Below, piece after piece: positions 15,991 to 23,647 of a stretch of DNA of 46,919 nt. Made by a program: the position numbers and the translations under genes. The notes below the pieces were generated by a model, which was given only the letters and a program-made list of their open reading frames with translations, was not told where the DNA came from and searched no databases. The stretch is taken from assembly GCA_016213405.1 (NCBI GenBank), contig JACRAM010000063.1:1-46919 (forward strand), given 5' to 3'. Source of the stretch: Bacteroidota bacterium. Lineage in GTDB: Bacteria > Bacteroidota > Bacteroidia > Palsa-948. Position 1 is the first letter of the stretch; every line of letters starts with the position of its first letter.

Positions 15991-17040
15991 ATGAAAGACC
16001 AAATAGAAAAACTGCTTTCAGAAATCGAAACGATAGAAATAAAATCCAAAGAACATTTGGAAGAATTTCGTTTGAAGTATTTGGCGAAGAAAGGAAAACT
16101 CACAGCATTGTTTGATGATTTCAAAAATATTGCAAATGAGGAAAGAAAAGAAGTTGGTAAAAATCTGAACGAACTGAAAAATAAAGTTCAGGATAAATTC
16201 AATCACTTCAAAGAAAAACTGGAAGGAGGTGATGAAACAATTTCTGCCGATGCTGATCTGACAAAACCTGCAGAGCCGATTGCGTTTGGTTCTCGCCACC
16301 CGATTTCCATAGTAAGAAATCAGATTGTAGATATTTTTGCACGAATTGGATTTACTGTAAAAGAGGATAGAGAGATTGAAGATGACTGGCATAATTTCTC
16401 TGCGCTTAATTTGCCTGAAGATCACCCTGCACGCGACATGCAGGATACATTCTTTGTAAAGGGACGAGGGACAAATGACGAGGGACGAAGTGAACAGCCA
16501 AACTTGGTGTTAAGAACACACACTTCTTCTGTGCAAATTAGAGTGATGGAAAATTCAAAACCTCCCATCCGAAGTATTTTTCCGGGCAGAGTTTATAGGA
16601 AAGAAAATATTTCAGCGCGCGCGCATTGTTTTTTTCATCAGGTGGAAGGATTGTATGTGGATGAAAATGTTTCGTTCGCTGATTTGAAGCAAACACTTTT
16701 ATTTTTCTCACAGGAAATGTTCGGAGAGAATACAAAAATCCGTTTGCGCCCTTCTTATTTTCCGTTCACCGAACCGAGCGCAGAAGTGGATGTTTCCTGT
16801 TTCATCTGCGGAGGAAAGGGTTGCAACATTTGTAAAGGCAGCGGCTGGGTAGAAATTCTCGGATGTGGAATGGTGCACCCGAAAGTTTTAGAGAATTGCA
16901 AAATAGATTCCAAGAAATATACCGGCTTTGCTTTCGGAATGGGCATTGAGCGTATTGCGATGTTGAAATACCAAATCAACGACATCCGTTTGTTCTATGA
17001 GAATGATGTTAGGTTTTTGAATCAATTCAAGAACGCTTAG
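15991..17040 (+). CDS. pheS: Phenylalanyl-tRNA synthetase alpha subunit
   Basis: This 349-residue protein has an N-terminal coiled-coil tRNA-binding arm (1-90) and a class II aminoacylation core. EDHPARDMQDTFF (143-155) and RTHTSSVQIRVM lead into motif 2 with ARAHCFFHQVEGLYV, and motif 3 is FAFGMGIERIAMLKY. It pairs with PheT to charge tRNA-Phe; pheT is not in the window. Residues about 158-170 (GRGTNDEGRSEQP) are an extra hydrophilic segment encoded by GGACGAG-type 7-mers (16462-16500), placed where other Bacteroidota PheS proteins run directly from the FF strand to LLRTHTS. The frame and catalytic motifs are intact. The 3' end overlaps the convergent ubiX by 14 bases. Confidence 0.97.
   Translation: MKDQIEKLLSEIETIEIKSKEHLEEFRLKYLAKKGKLTALFDDFKNIANEERKEVGKNLNELKNKVQDKFNHFKEKLEGGDETISADADLTKPAEPIAFGSRHPISIVRNQIVDIFARIGFTVKEDREIEDDWHNFSALNLPEDHPARDMQDTFFVKGRGTNDEGRSEQPNLVLRTHTSSVQIRVMENSKPPIRSIFPGRVYRKENISARAHCFFHQVEGLYVDENVSFADLKQTLLFFSQEMFGENTKIRLRPSYFPFTEPSAEVDVSCFICGGKGCNICKGSGWVEILGCGMVHPKVLENCKIDSKKYTGFAFGMGIERIAMLKYQINDIRLFYENDVRFLNQFKNA
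16462..16500 (+). repeat. GGACGAG-type 7-mer array inserted in frame in pheS
   Basis: The units GGACGAG, GGACAAA, TGACGAG and GGACGAA run in tandem and encode about 13 Gly/Glu/Asn-rich residues. The same 7-mer family occurs inside pabB at 39645-39685. Confidence 0.8.
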
Positions 17041-17602
17041 AGCCCCAGCGGAAAGTTTTAATTTCCAATCCGCATAAATCCAGCACGCGGTCAATCACGG
17101 TGGAAGCGAGGTCTTCAAAAGTTTTCGGATTGCTATAGAAAGAAGGAGAAGCAGGACAAATAATTCCACCCGCTTCGGTGAGAATTTTCATGTTGTTGAT
17201 GTGAATCAAACTCAGCGGTGTGTCGCGGGGAATTAAAATCAATTTTCTTCTCTCTTTTAACATGACATCCGCAGCGCGCGTTATCAAATCATTAGAAACT
17301 CCACTTGCAATTCTCGCTAGCGTTCCCATCGAGCAAGGACAAACAATCATCGTTCTGAAATCGGACGAGCCCGAAGCAAATGGAGCGTGGAAATTATTCT
17401 TGTCGTAAATCTTGAACTTTATTTTCTCGTAACTGCTGTCACCTAATTCCGTTCTCCAGACTTCCTTTGCATTATCGCTCATCACAATTCCTACTTCAGC
17501 AACCTGAGTTTTCATAGCGAAAAGTTTTTCCAGCAATACTTTCGCATAAATAGAGCCACTTGCACCGGTAATGCCTATAACTATTTTTAATTTCTTTTCC
17601 AT
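17027..17602 (-). CDS. ubiX: UbiX-type flavin prenyltransferase
   Basis: This 191-residue flavoprotein has IVIGITGASGSIYAKVLLEK (7-26) binding FMN, SGSSDFRTMIVCPCSMGTLA and SNDLITRAADVMLKERRKL, and the late IPRDTPLSLIHINNM motif. It makes prenylated FMN, the cofactor of UbiD-family decarboxylases. No ubiD is in the window. It overlaps the convergent pheS end by 14 bases, and its start shares one base with the stop of holB, so holB-ubiX form an operon. Confidence 0.93.
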   Translation of the reverse strand: MEKKLKIVIGITGASGSIYAKVLLEKLFAMKTQVAEVGIVMSDNAKEVWRTELGDSSYEKIKFKIYDKNNFHAPFASGSSDFRTMIVCPCSMGTLARIASGVSNDLITRAADVMLKERRKLILIPRDTPLSLIHINNMKILTEAGGIICPASPSFYSNPKTFEDLASTVIDRVLDLCGLEIKTFRWGSKRS

Positions 17603-18738
17603 CAGGCAGGAACTTTTTTATTTACAATCTTGGCACACTTCAGCGACAAATCTGTAAAAATAATTTTTCCACTTCCGTTTCTTTCTATATGCAGGATTGC
17701 TTCATTGAGTTCGTCAGATAATTGCTTGCAGGTGTTGCCATCTAATCTGGTGGAAAGTTTCTGAACGAAATCTAATTCTTCTCCATCCACTCGTAATAAT
17801 TTTTTATCTCCATACATTCCAGCAAGACACTCTCGGAGAATATTCAATCCGTAAGAAAGAAATTCTTTTTGTTTTTCCCTTCCCACTTTTGCATTTGCAA
17901 TTTCTTCCACCCAGGAAACAATGCCTGTAATATTCACCGTAAAACACATTCTCATCCACTCTTTGAATTGGTGCAGATAAAAATTATCCTCTTGCTTTTC
18001 TGAAATCAGTTTAAGCGCGGAATTGAAATTTCCATCCGCGAGATACACAATGCGGGAAGCGTCAGCGGCAGTGAGGTTATGCCTTTCAATCAGCACAAGT
18101 TTGATTTCTTCGTCAGCAATACGGTTGACTTTTATTAATTGAGTTCTTGAAACGATGGTGCGAATCAGTGCTTCTTCGTTTTCCGAAACAAGAAGGAAAA
18201 CGGTTTTATCTGGCGGTTCCTCCAATATTTTCAGAAGTTTATTTGACGCCTGCACATTCATTTTTTCAGGAAGCCACACAATCATTATTTTAAATTCCCC
18301 TTCGTAAGTAGTGAGGGAAAGTTTTCTCAATATCTCTGCGCTTTCCTCCACGCCAATAACAGGCTGTTTGTTCTCTGCAGAAAGATATGAAAACCAATCG
18401 TGTAAGTTTAAATAGGGGTTCTGAAGAAATGCTTCCCGCCATTCAGCAGCCAGATCCGTGCTCATGCGTACTTCTTTTGACAAAGCAATCGGATAAACAA
18501 AATGAATATCGGGATGAATTAATTTTTCGCTCTTCATACACGAAGAACATTTTCCGCATGAATCATTTTTGCTTTTGCTTTTGCAGAGAAGCAATTGAGC
18601 GAAAGCAAGCGCAAGAGGCAGCGCACCGCTTCCTTCCGTTCCTAAAAAAAGTTGAGCATGACTGACTCGTCCGTTTTGCACAGAACTTACCAGCCGATTT
18701 TTCACTTCATTTTGTCCTATGACATTGCCGAATTGCAT
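17602..18738 (-). CDS. holB: DNA polymerase III delta' subunit
   Basis: This 378-residue clamp-loader-like AAA+ protein opens with MQFGNVIGQNEVKNRLVSSV and continues VSHAQLFLGTEGSGALPLAL, a degenerate P-loop as expected for the non-hydrolysing delta'. A zinc ribbon follows (CGKCSSCMKSEKLIHPDI). NVQASNKLLKILEEPPDKTV and RTIVSRTQ (the SRC-like motif) are typical. It helps load the sliding clamp at the replication fork. In many Bacteroidota holB lies beside ricT and gldH; here those two are 12 kb away. A good -7 element is just upstream. Confidence 0.93.
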   Translation of the reverse strand: MQFGNVIGQNEVKNRLVSSVQNGRVSHAQLFLGTEGSGALPLALAFAQLLLCKSKSKNDSCGKCSSCMKSEKLIHPDIHFVYPIALSKEVRMSTDLAAEWREAFLQNPYLNLHDWFSYLSAENKQPVIGVEESAEILRKLSLTTYEGEFKIMIVWLPEKMNVQASNKLLKILEEPPDKTVFLLVSENEEALIRTIVSRTQLIKVNRIADEEIKLVLIERHNLTAADASRIVYLADGNFNSALKLISEKQEDNFYLHQFKEWMRMCFTVNITGIVSWVEEIANAKVGREKQKEFLSYGLNILRECLAGMYGDKKLLRVDGEELDFVQKLSTRLDGNTCKQLSDELNEAILHIERNGSGKIIFTDLSLKCAKIVNKKVPA

Positions 18739-18742
18739 CGTT

Positions 18743-18750
18743 CAAATATA
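18743..18750 (-). promoter_or_regulatory. -7 element of the holB-ubiX promoter
   Basis: On the minus strand TATATTTG matches TAnnTTTG exactly, 4 bases before the holB ATG, which implies a very short leader or leaderless transcript. No clear TTTG -33 box is seen at the usual distance. Confidence 0.4.
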
Positions 18751-18850
18751 GTTACTAATTTCAATGATTATCCTCATTTTTAGTTCCCCTCAAAACCATA
18801 TTTTCGCAAATTAATTATCATCTCAATACTCCTAATCCAAACTTCACGAT

Positions 18851-20041
18851 ATGAAAACTATAGATGCAATCAATTTCAAAAACAAACACGCAATTATCCG
18901 CGTTGATTTCAATGTCCCGCTGGATGATAAGTTCAATATTACTGATGATACAAGAATCCGAGCTGCCGTTCCAACTATTAAAAAAATTCTGAGCGATGGA
19001 GGGAGTGTTGTATTGATGTCCCATTTAGGAAGACCGAAAGAAGGCCCGACAGAAAAATATTCTCTTAAACATTTACTGAATCACCTTGAAAAAATACTTG
19101 GCACAAATGTGAAATTTGCAAATGATTGTATTGGTGATGAAGCGAAAAATATTTCAGCAAATTTGAAATCAGGAGAAATCCTTCTTCTGGAAAATCTGCG
19201 ATTTTACAAACAAGAAGAAAAAGGTGATGAAGCGTTTGCAAAAAAACTTTCTGAGCTTGGGAATTTTTATGTGAATGATGCTTTCGGCACAGCACACAGA
19301 GCGCACGCTTCTACAGCCGTCATTGCGAAATTTTTTCCGAATGCAAAATGCTTCGGCTATGTAATGAGCGGAGAACTTGCGAGTATCGATAAAGTGATGA
19401 ATAACGCTGCAAAACCTTTCACTGCCATAATGGGTGGAGCGAAAGTGTCTGACAAGATTCTGATTCTCGAACAGTTGATGAAGAAAGCAGATAACATTAT
19501 TATAGGAGGAGGAATGGCATTCACTTTCGTAAAGGCGATAGGTGGACACATCGGTAAATCAATGGTGGAAGAAGATAGAATTGAAACAGCAAAAAATATT
19601 CTGGGTGACGCAAAAAAGGTTGGCGTGAGCATCTATATTCCTGTGGATGCCATCATTGCTGATAATTTTTCCAATGAAGCGAACAAAAAATATTCTGATA
19701 TAAAAAATATTCCTGATGGATGGATGGGGTTAGACCTGGGTGAAAAATCTGAAAAAATATTTATGGATGTCATTGCAAAATCGAAAACCATTTTATGGAA
19801 CGGACCAATGGGTGTTTTTGAGATGAGCAGTTTTGAGCATGGAACGAAGACAGTAGCAGAGGCAGTAGCAGTGGCAGCATCCAAAGGAGCGTTTACATTG
19901 ATTGGCGGAGGAGATTCCGTTACCGCCATTAACAAATATAATCTTGCCGATAAAGTCAGTTATGTTTCTACGGGTGGAGGCGCCTTGCTGGAATACATTG
20001 AAAGCGGAACGTTGCCTGGGATTGAGGCGATAGAAAAATAA
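18851..20041 (+). CDS. pgk: Phosphoglycerate kinase
   Basis: This 396-residue two-domain glycolytic enzyme has RVDFNVPLD (17-25), the substrate arginine region SHLGRPKEG, AFGTAHRAHAST and PFTAIMGGAKVSDK. The C-terminal nucleotide domain has ILWNGPMGVFEM and FTLIGGGDSVTA. It moves phosphate from 1,3-bisphosphoglycerate to ADP. It is monocistronic between divergent holB and convergent cvpA, with 6 bases between the two convergent stop codons. Length and motifs are normal. Confidence 0.98.
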   Translation: MKTIDAINFKNKHAIIRVDFNVPLDDKFNITDDTRIRAAVPTIKKILSDGGSVVLMSHLGRPKEGPTEKYSLKHLLNHLEKILGTNVKFANDCIGDEAKNISANLKSGEILLLENLRFYKQEEKGDEAFAKKLSELGNFYVNDAFGTAHRAHASTAVIAKFFPNAKCFGYVMSGELASIDKVMNNAAKPFTAIMGGAKVSDKILILEQLMKKADNIIIGGGMAFTFVKAIGGHIGKSMVEEDRIETAKNILGDAKKVGVSIYIPVDAIIADNFSNEANKKYSDIKNIPDGWMGLDLGEKSEKIFMDVIAKSKTILWNGPMGVFEMSSFEHGTKTVAEAVAVAASKGAFTLIGGGDSVTAINKYNLADKVSYVSTGGGALLEYIESGTLPGIEAIEK

Positions 20042-20047
20042 TTCGAA

Positions 20048-20587
20048 TTATTTTATTTTCACTTTTACTTTCATTGAATCTGCATTCGGAATTATTTTAT
20101 TCAGTCGACTTTCATTCAAGCCCGGAATTACAAACGGAGCAATTTTCTGAACGTACGGATATAGAAGAGAATTATTTTTTGTTTCGTCCGGAATGAATGA
20201 AACTGTTTTATTTATTGCTTCCATAAAAAAAATAATCATGCTCATCAGCAATCCGAACTTCAGCATTCCGAAAATTGCGCCTCCGAGTTTATTTACAAAT
20301 CCAAGCGAAACGGCTTTTACAAATCTTTCTAAAAGTTTTGCGACTCCAAAAACAATCAACAACACTCCTATAAAAATTGCTGCGAAAGAAATCAGCGGAA
20401 GATATTTCGAAGTCCAGTCTAAAGAATCCTTCATCCACATAGAAAGGAAGTCATGAAATTTTATCGCGCCCCAAACTGCAAGTCCGAAAGCAATCAGCGT
20501 AGCAGCTTCAATGATTAGTCCTTTGGAAAATCCTTTGTACAATCCCCAAAGAAGAGGAATGATAAGTATGATATCAACATAATTCAT
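20048..20587 (-). CDS. CvpA family membrane protein
   Basis: This 179-residue protein has four membrane segments. It starts MNYVDIILIIPLLWGLYKGF, the N-terminal helix-turn-glycine pattern of the CvpA/colicin V production family, and continues with GAIKFHDFL and VNKLGGAIFGMLKFGLLM. CvpA proteins sit in the inner membrane and affect envelope integrity and colicin V export in enterobacteria; the molecular role in Bacteroidota is not known. It is convergent with pgk, with no terminator visible in the 6-base gap. Confidence 0.88.
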   Translation of the reverse strand: MNYVDIILIIPLLWGLYKGFSKGLIIEAATLIAFGLAVWGAIKFHDFLSMWMKDSLDWTSKYLPLISFAAIFIGVLLIVFGVAKLLERFVKAVSLGFVNKLGGAIFGMLKFGLLMSMIIFFMEAINKTVSFIPDETKNNSLLYPYVQKIAPFVIPGLNESRLNKIIPNADSMKVKVKIK

Positions 20588-20675
20588 AATTCAAAAGTAA
20601 TAAGGAAGGAAGCAGAAAGCAAAATGGAAATCACTTTCTTTCAACATAATCAAGTGTAAAAGCTAAATTTGTAGA

Positions 20676-21023
20676 ATGGATGCAGAAGTAGAAATTGAGT
20701 TGCAAAAAATTATCAAGCAGCTTTCTTCACAGTTTGGAGAGGAAATAGATTTCAAAGGAATTTTATTTCTCATAGGCGTTCAGGAACTCGGCAAAGGTCA
20801 TAAGGTCTTTTCCAAGGATGAAAAGCTCGGACTCATGCACATTGCAGTGTGCACACTACTGGAAGATTACGGCTATTATGAATTTGTAGGGAAAGATGAA
20901 GACGGATGGCCTCACTGGAAGTCAACCGAAAAACTTCCTTCGCTCAAGCCACTGGAACAGGAGCGATTGATCAAGCAGGCGATTGTTCTCTATTTCCAGA
21001 AAAAACTGATATTTTACAAGTAA
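20676..21023 (+). CDS. Conserved Bacteroidota protein of unknown function (115 residues)
   Basis: This small soluble alpha/beta protein contains KGILFLIGVQELGKGHKVFS (27-46), DEKLGLMHIAVCTLLEDYGY and DEDGWPHW. I recognise this pattern as a conserved Bacteroidota family without assigned function; the invariant-looking IGVQELG and DGWPHW are the best landmarks. It has no signal peptide and no known cofactor motif. TAAATTTG at 20664-20671 matches the -7 consensus and would give an almost leaderless mRNA. It is divergent from cvpA and convergent with the SUF operon. Confidence 0.7.
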   Translation: MDAEVEIELQKIIKQLSSQFGEEIDFKGILFLIGVQELGKGHKVFSKDEKLGLMHIAVCTLLEDYGYYEFVGKDEDGWPHWKSTEKLPSLKPLEQERLIKQAIVLYFQKKLIFYK

Positions 21024-21091
21024 TGTGTTACGATAGAAATACATCCTAAACTGTTTGCTGAGAATCTTTCCGACCACTGAAAAAACTTTCT

Positions 21092-21628
21092 TCAGTCCTT
21101 CCTCTTCATAATCGGCACGGTGCTGCACGCTTCTCCAAACATTATACTTTTTGCAACAGGGTTGAGAATGCGCGTAAGTTCCACATAAGCAGATGCGGGA
21201 ATAGGAATATTTCCGCAGCCTTTGATTACAAGTTTTTTATCCCTGAAATCTTCGGGATTTATTTTTGAAAGCGTTTCGTTAAACAAAATTGTCTCTAAAG
21301 TTTTTAAATCACCGAATACAAAATTTTTCGCGAAAGGCTGCAGAGCAGAAGCAATGAGCATGTATGCCCATGTGGGCACAATGGCATCGGCCGAACAAGT
21401 GATGGCGACAAATTTATCCTGGTATTTTTTCCAATCTTCATTTTTCACAAACTCCCGGAAATCTTTTTCTTTAAGAATAAAAGCCTCACCCCGTCCCTCT
21501 CCCAAGGAGAGGGAGGTTAAATATTTTTTTACATCAAGAAGTTCTCGTCCTCCTTTTGGAAAAAAGTCCTCAAGATTGATTTCAATCAACCCGCTTTCGG
21601 CTACTCTATTTACAATTTCTTTTTCCAT
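21092..21628 (-). CDS. DUF2480 family protein at the end of the SUF operon
   Basis: This 178-residue protein matches the DUF2480 family: IVNRVAESGLIEINLEDFFP (5-24), KDFREFVKNEDWKKYQ, VAITCSADAIVPTWAYMLIA and VIKGCGNIPIPASAYVEL. The family is found mainly in Bacteroidota beside SUF genes, so a part in Fe-S assembly is inferred but not shown. Residues 38-49 (TSLSLGEGRGEA) interrupt the conserved run between the LDVKKYL strand and FILKEKDFREF and are encoded by a C-rich palindrome (21482-21517). The rest is intact. It overlaps the stop of sufT by one base and is the last gene of the operon. Confidence 0.87.
   Translation of the reverse strand: MEKEIVNRVAESGLIEINLEDFFPKGGRELLDVKKYLTSLSLGEGRGEAFILKEKDFREFVKNEDWKKYQDKFVAITCSADAIVPTWAYMLIASALQPFAKNFVFGDLKTLETILFNETLSKINPEDFRDKKLVIKGCGNIPIPASAYVELTRILNPVAKSIMFGEACSTVPIMKRKD
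21482..21517. repeat. C-rich palindrome inserted in frame in the DUF2480 gene
   Basis: CCCTCTCC (21495-21502) and GGAGAGGG (21506-21513) pair perfectly, preceded by AAAAGCCTCACCCCGT. It adds about 12 residues to the protein without breaking the frame. Confidence 0.85.
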
Positions 21629-21957
21629 TACATAAATCCTAATTCTACTTGCGCTACTTCGCTCATCATTTCTTTTGTCCAGGGCGGTTCAAATGTCAGA
21701 GTTACTTTTGCAGAAGTAATTCCACTTATTCCTTTTAGCTTTTGTTCTACTTCCGGAGGCAATGATTCTGCTACAGGACAAGAAGGAGAGGTCAATGTCA
21801 TTTTTAGAATCAAATTATTTTCCGCGTCAAGATTTATCTCGTAAATCAAGCCGAGTTCCCAGATGTCCACAGGAATTTCCGGATCGTAACAGGTTTTAAC
21901 CATGTCAATCACCCTCTGAGCGAGTTCTGTATTTTGTGTTATGATTATTGCGCTCAA
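21628..21957 (-). CDS. sufT: SUF system Fe-S maturation protein SufT (MIP18/DUF59 family)
   Basis: This 109-residue single-domain protein has CYDPEIPVDIWELGLIYEI (23-41), TSPSCPVAESLPPEVE with the conserved SCP cysteine, and TLTFEPPWTKEMMSE. The family acts late in Fe-S cluster delivery. It lies between sufE (4-base overlap) and the DUF2480 gene (1-base overlap), so it is clearly part of the same transcript. It is slightly longer at its N-terminus than the shortest members. Confidence 0.93.
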   Translation of the reverse strand: MSAIIITQNTELAQRVIDMVKTCYDPEIPVDIWELGLIYEINLDAENNLILKMTLTSPSCPVAESLPPEVEQKLKGISGITSAKVTLTFEPPWTKEMMSEVAQVELGFM

Positions 21958-22373
21958 ACTTTTGTTTTTAATGCAAGTGCATCCAGTTTCATTTGTTTGA
22001 TCATGTTCACCAATCCGTTTGCTCTTGTGGGAGAAAGATGTTGTGTCAGTCCTATTTGATTTATAAAATCCATTTTCGCATTCACAATTTCATCAGGAGA
22101 ATGTTCCGATAAAACTCGAATCACAAGTGCAACCAATCCTTTTGTAATAATTGCATCACTGTCTGCCGTGTAAACTATTTTTCCATCTTTTATTTCTGAA
22201 TGCAGCCACACTCTACTTTGGCATCCTTTAATCAATCGGTCATCCGTTTTATATTTTTCCTCAATCACCGGTAATGATTTTCCCAGTTCGATAATGTGTT
22301 CATACTTTCCCATCCAGTCATCAAACATTGAAAACTCTTCAGCAATTTCTTTTTCAATTTCTTCGATACTCAT
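21954..22373 (-). CDS. sufE: Cysteine desulfurase activator SufE
   Basis: This 139-residue protein has DWMGKYEHIIELGKSLP (18-34) and LIKGCQSRVWL with the sulfur-accepting Cys50. It takes persulfide from SufS and hands it to the SufBCD scaffold, raising desulfurase activity. The start overlaps the sufS stop by 4 bases (translational coupling likely) and the stop overlaps sufT. Confidence 0.96.
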   Translation of the reverse strand: MSIEEIEKEIAEEFSMFDDWMGKYEHIIELGKSLPVIEEKYKTDDRLIKGCQSRVWLHSEIKDGKIVYTADSDAIITKGLVALVIRVLSEHSPDEIVNAKMDFINQIGLTQHLSPTRANGLVNMIKQMKLDALALKTKV

Positions 22374-23647
22374 TTCAGCATTGATTTTACTTTCTCAATT
22401 CCTTTTACAAGTTCATCGATTTCTTCTTTTATATTATAAAATGCCAACGAAGCGCGAATAGTCCCTGGAATTCCGAATTTATCCATAATGGGTTGCGTGC
22501 AATGATGCCCAGTTCTAACGGCAATTCCTAATTGATCAAGAATTACTCCTGTATCATAAGGATGAATTCCTTTGAGCACAAAAGAAATCACGCTTGCTTT
22601 TTCTTTTGCCGTTCCGATAATTTTCAATCCCGCAATCGCTGAAAGTTTTTCGGTTGTGTATTCTGTGAGTGTATGTTCGTAAGAAGAAATGTTTTCTAAT
22701 CCAATTTCATTTATATAATCAATTGCGCTTGCCAGTCCGATTACCCCTTCAATGTGCGGAGTGCCTGCTTCAAAGCGCAAAGGACTATCTGCATATTCTG
22801 TTTTGGCAAATGAAACAGTTTTAATTGTTCCACCACCGACCTGATAGTTCGGAAGTTTTCTTAACCATTCTTCTTTTCCATACAGAATTCCAACTCCGGT
22901 AGGACCATACACTTTATGTCCGCTAAAGCAATAAAAATCCGCATCAAGATATTGCACATCCACTTTCATATGGGGAATTGCCTGCGCTCCGTCAACTAAA
23001 ACTGGAATATTTTTCGCGTGAGCCAGAGAAATAATTTCTTTTATCGGATTAATTGTGCCGAGTGTATTTGAAACGTGAGTGATGGCAACTAGTTTTGTTT
23101 TTGTACAAATAAGTTTTTTGAATTCATCGAGAAGCAATTCCCCGTTTTCATTTATCGGAATAACTTTCAGCACAGCTTTTTTTTCCTCACATAATTGTTG
23201 CCACGGAAGAATATTGCTGTGGTGTTCCATTTCAGAAACAATAATCTCATCCCCGGCATTCGCAAACGTTTTCGCGAATCCACTCGCAACCAGATTAATG
23301 CTCTCTGTCGTTCCGCTGGTGAAGATTATTTCGTGAGCGTGTTTTGCGACAATGTGTTTCTGGATTGTTGCTCTTGCGTTTTCGTAAGCAGAAGTAATTT
23401 CCTGGCTTAATGTGTGAACTCCCCTATGAATATTTGCGTTCTGTTCTGAATAATATTTTGTAATCGCCTCTATGACTTGCTTTGGTTTTTGCGCAGTCGC
23501 TCCGTTGTCGAAATAAATTAATGGCTTGCCGTTCACTTTTCGGGAAAGAATCGGAAAATCTTTTCTAATTTTCTGAACATCAAAAGTCCCTCCCGCCCTC
23601 CCCGAAGGGGAGGAGACTGATTTTATATTTTTTTTCTCGTCAATCAT
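22370..23647 (-). CDS. sufS: Cysteine desulfurase SufS
   Basis: This 425-residue PLP enzyme has IYFDNGATAQKPKQV (44-58), VSEMEHHSNILPW, FSGHKVYGPTGVG with the PLP Lys245, and VRTGHHCTQP with the active-site Cys383. It releases sulfur from cysteine for Fe-S clusters in the cytoplasm. Residues 10-21 (SVSSPSGRAGGT) before the first conserved helix (DVQKIRKDFPIL) come from a C-rich palindrome (23585-23620). The start at 23647 lies inside the end of sufD (8-base overlap); a start within or after the repeat is not available as an ATG, so the repeat is translated. Confidence 0.97.
   Translation of the reverse strand: MIDEKKNIKSVSSPSGRAGGTFDVQKIRKDFPILSRKVNGKPLIYFDNGATAQKPKQVIEAITKYYSEQNANIHRGVHTLSQEITSAYENARATIQKHIVAKHAHEIIFTSGTTESINLVASGFAKTFANAGDEIIVSEMEHHSNILPWQQLCEEKKAVLKVIPINENGELLLDEFKKLICTKTKLVAITHVSNTLGTINPIKEIISLAHAKNIPVLVDGAQAIPHMKVDVQYLDADFYCFSGHKVYGPTGVGILYGKEEWLRKLPNYQVGGGTIKTVSFAKTEYADSPLRFEAGTPHIEGVIGLASAIDYINEIGLENISSYEHTLTEYTTEKLSAIAGLKIIGTAKEKASVISFVLKGIHPYDTGVILDQLGIAVRTGHHCTQPIMDKFGIPGTIRASLAFYNIKEEIDELVKGIEKVKSMLK
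23585..23620. repeat. C-rich palindrome in the 5' end of sufS
   Basis: CCTCCCC and GGGGAGG arms around GAA, preceded by AAAAGTCCCTCCCGC, give the same core as the element after fabF (15075-15105). It codes for residues 10-21 of SufS. Confidence 0.85.
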
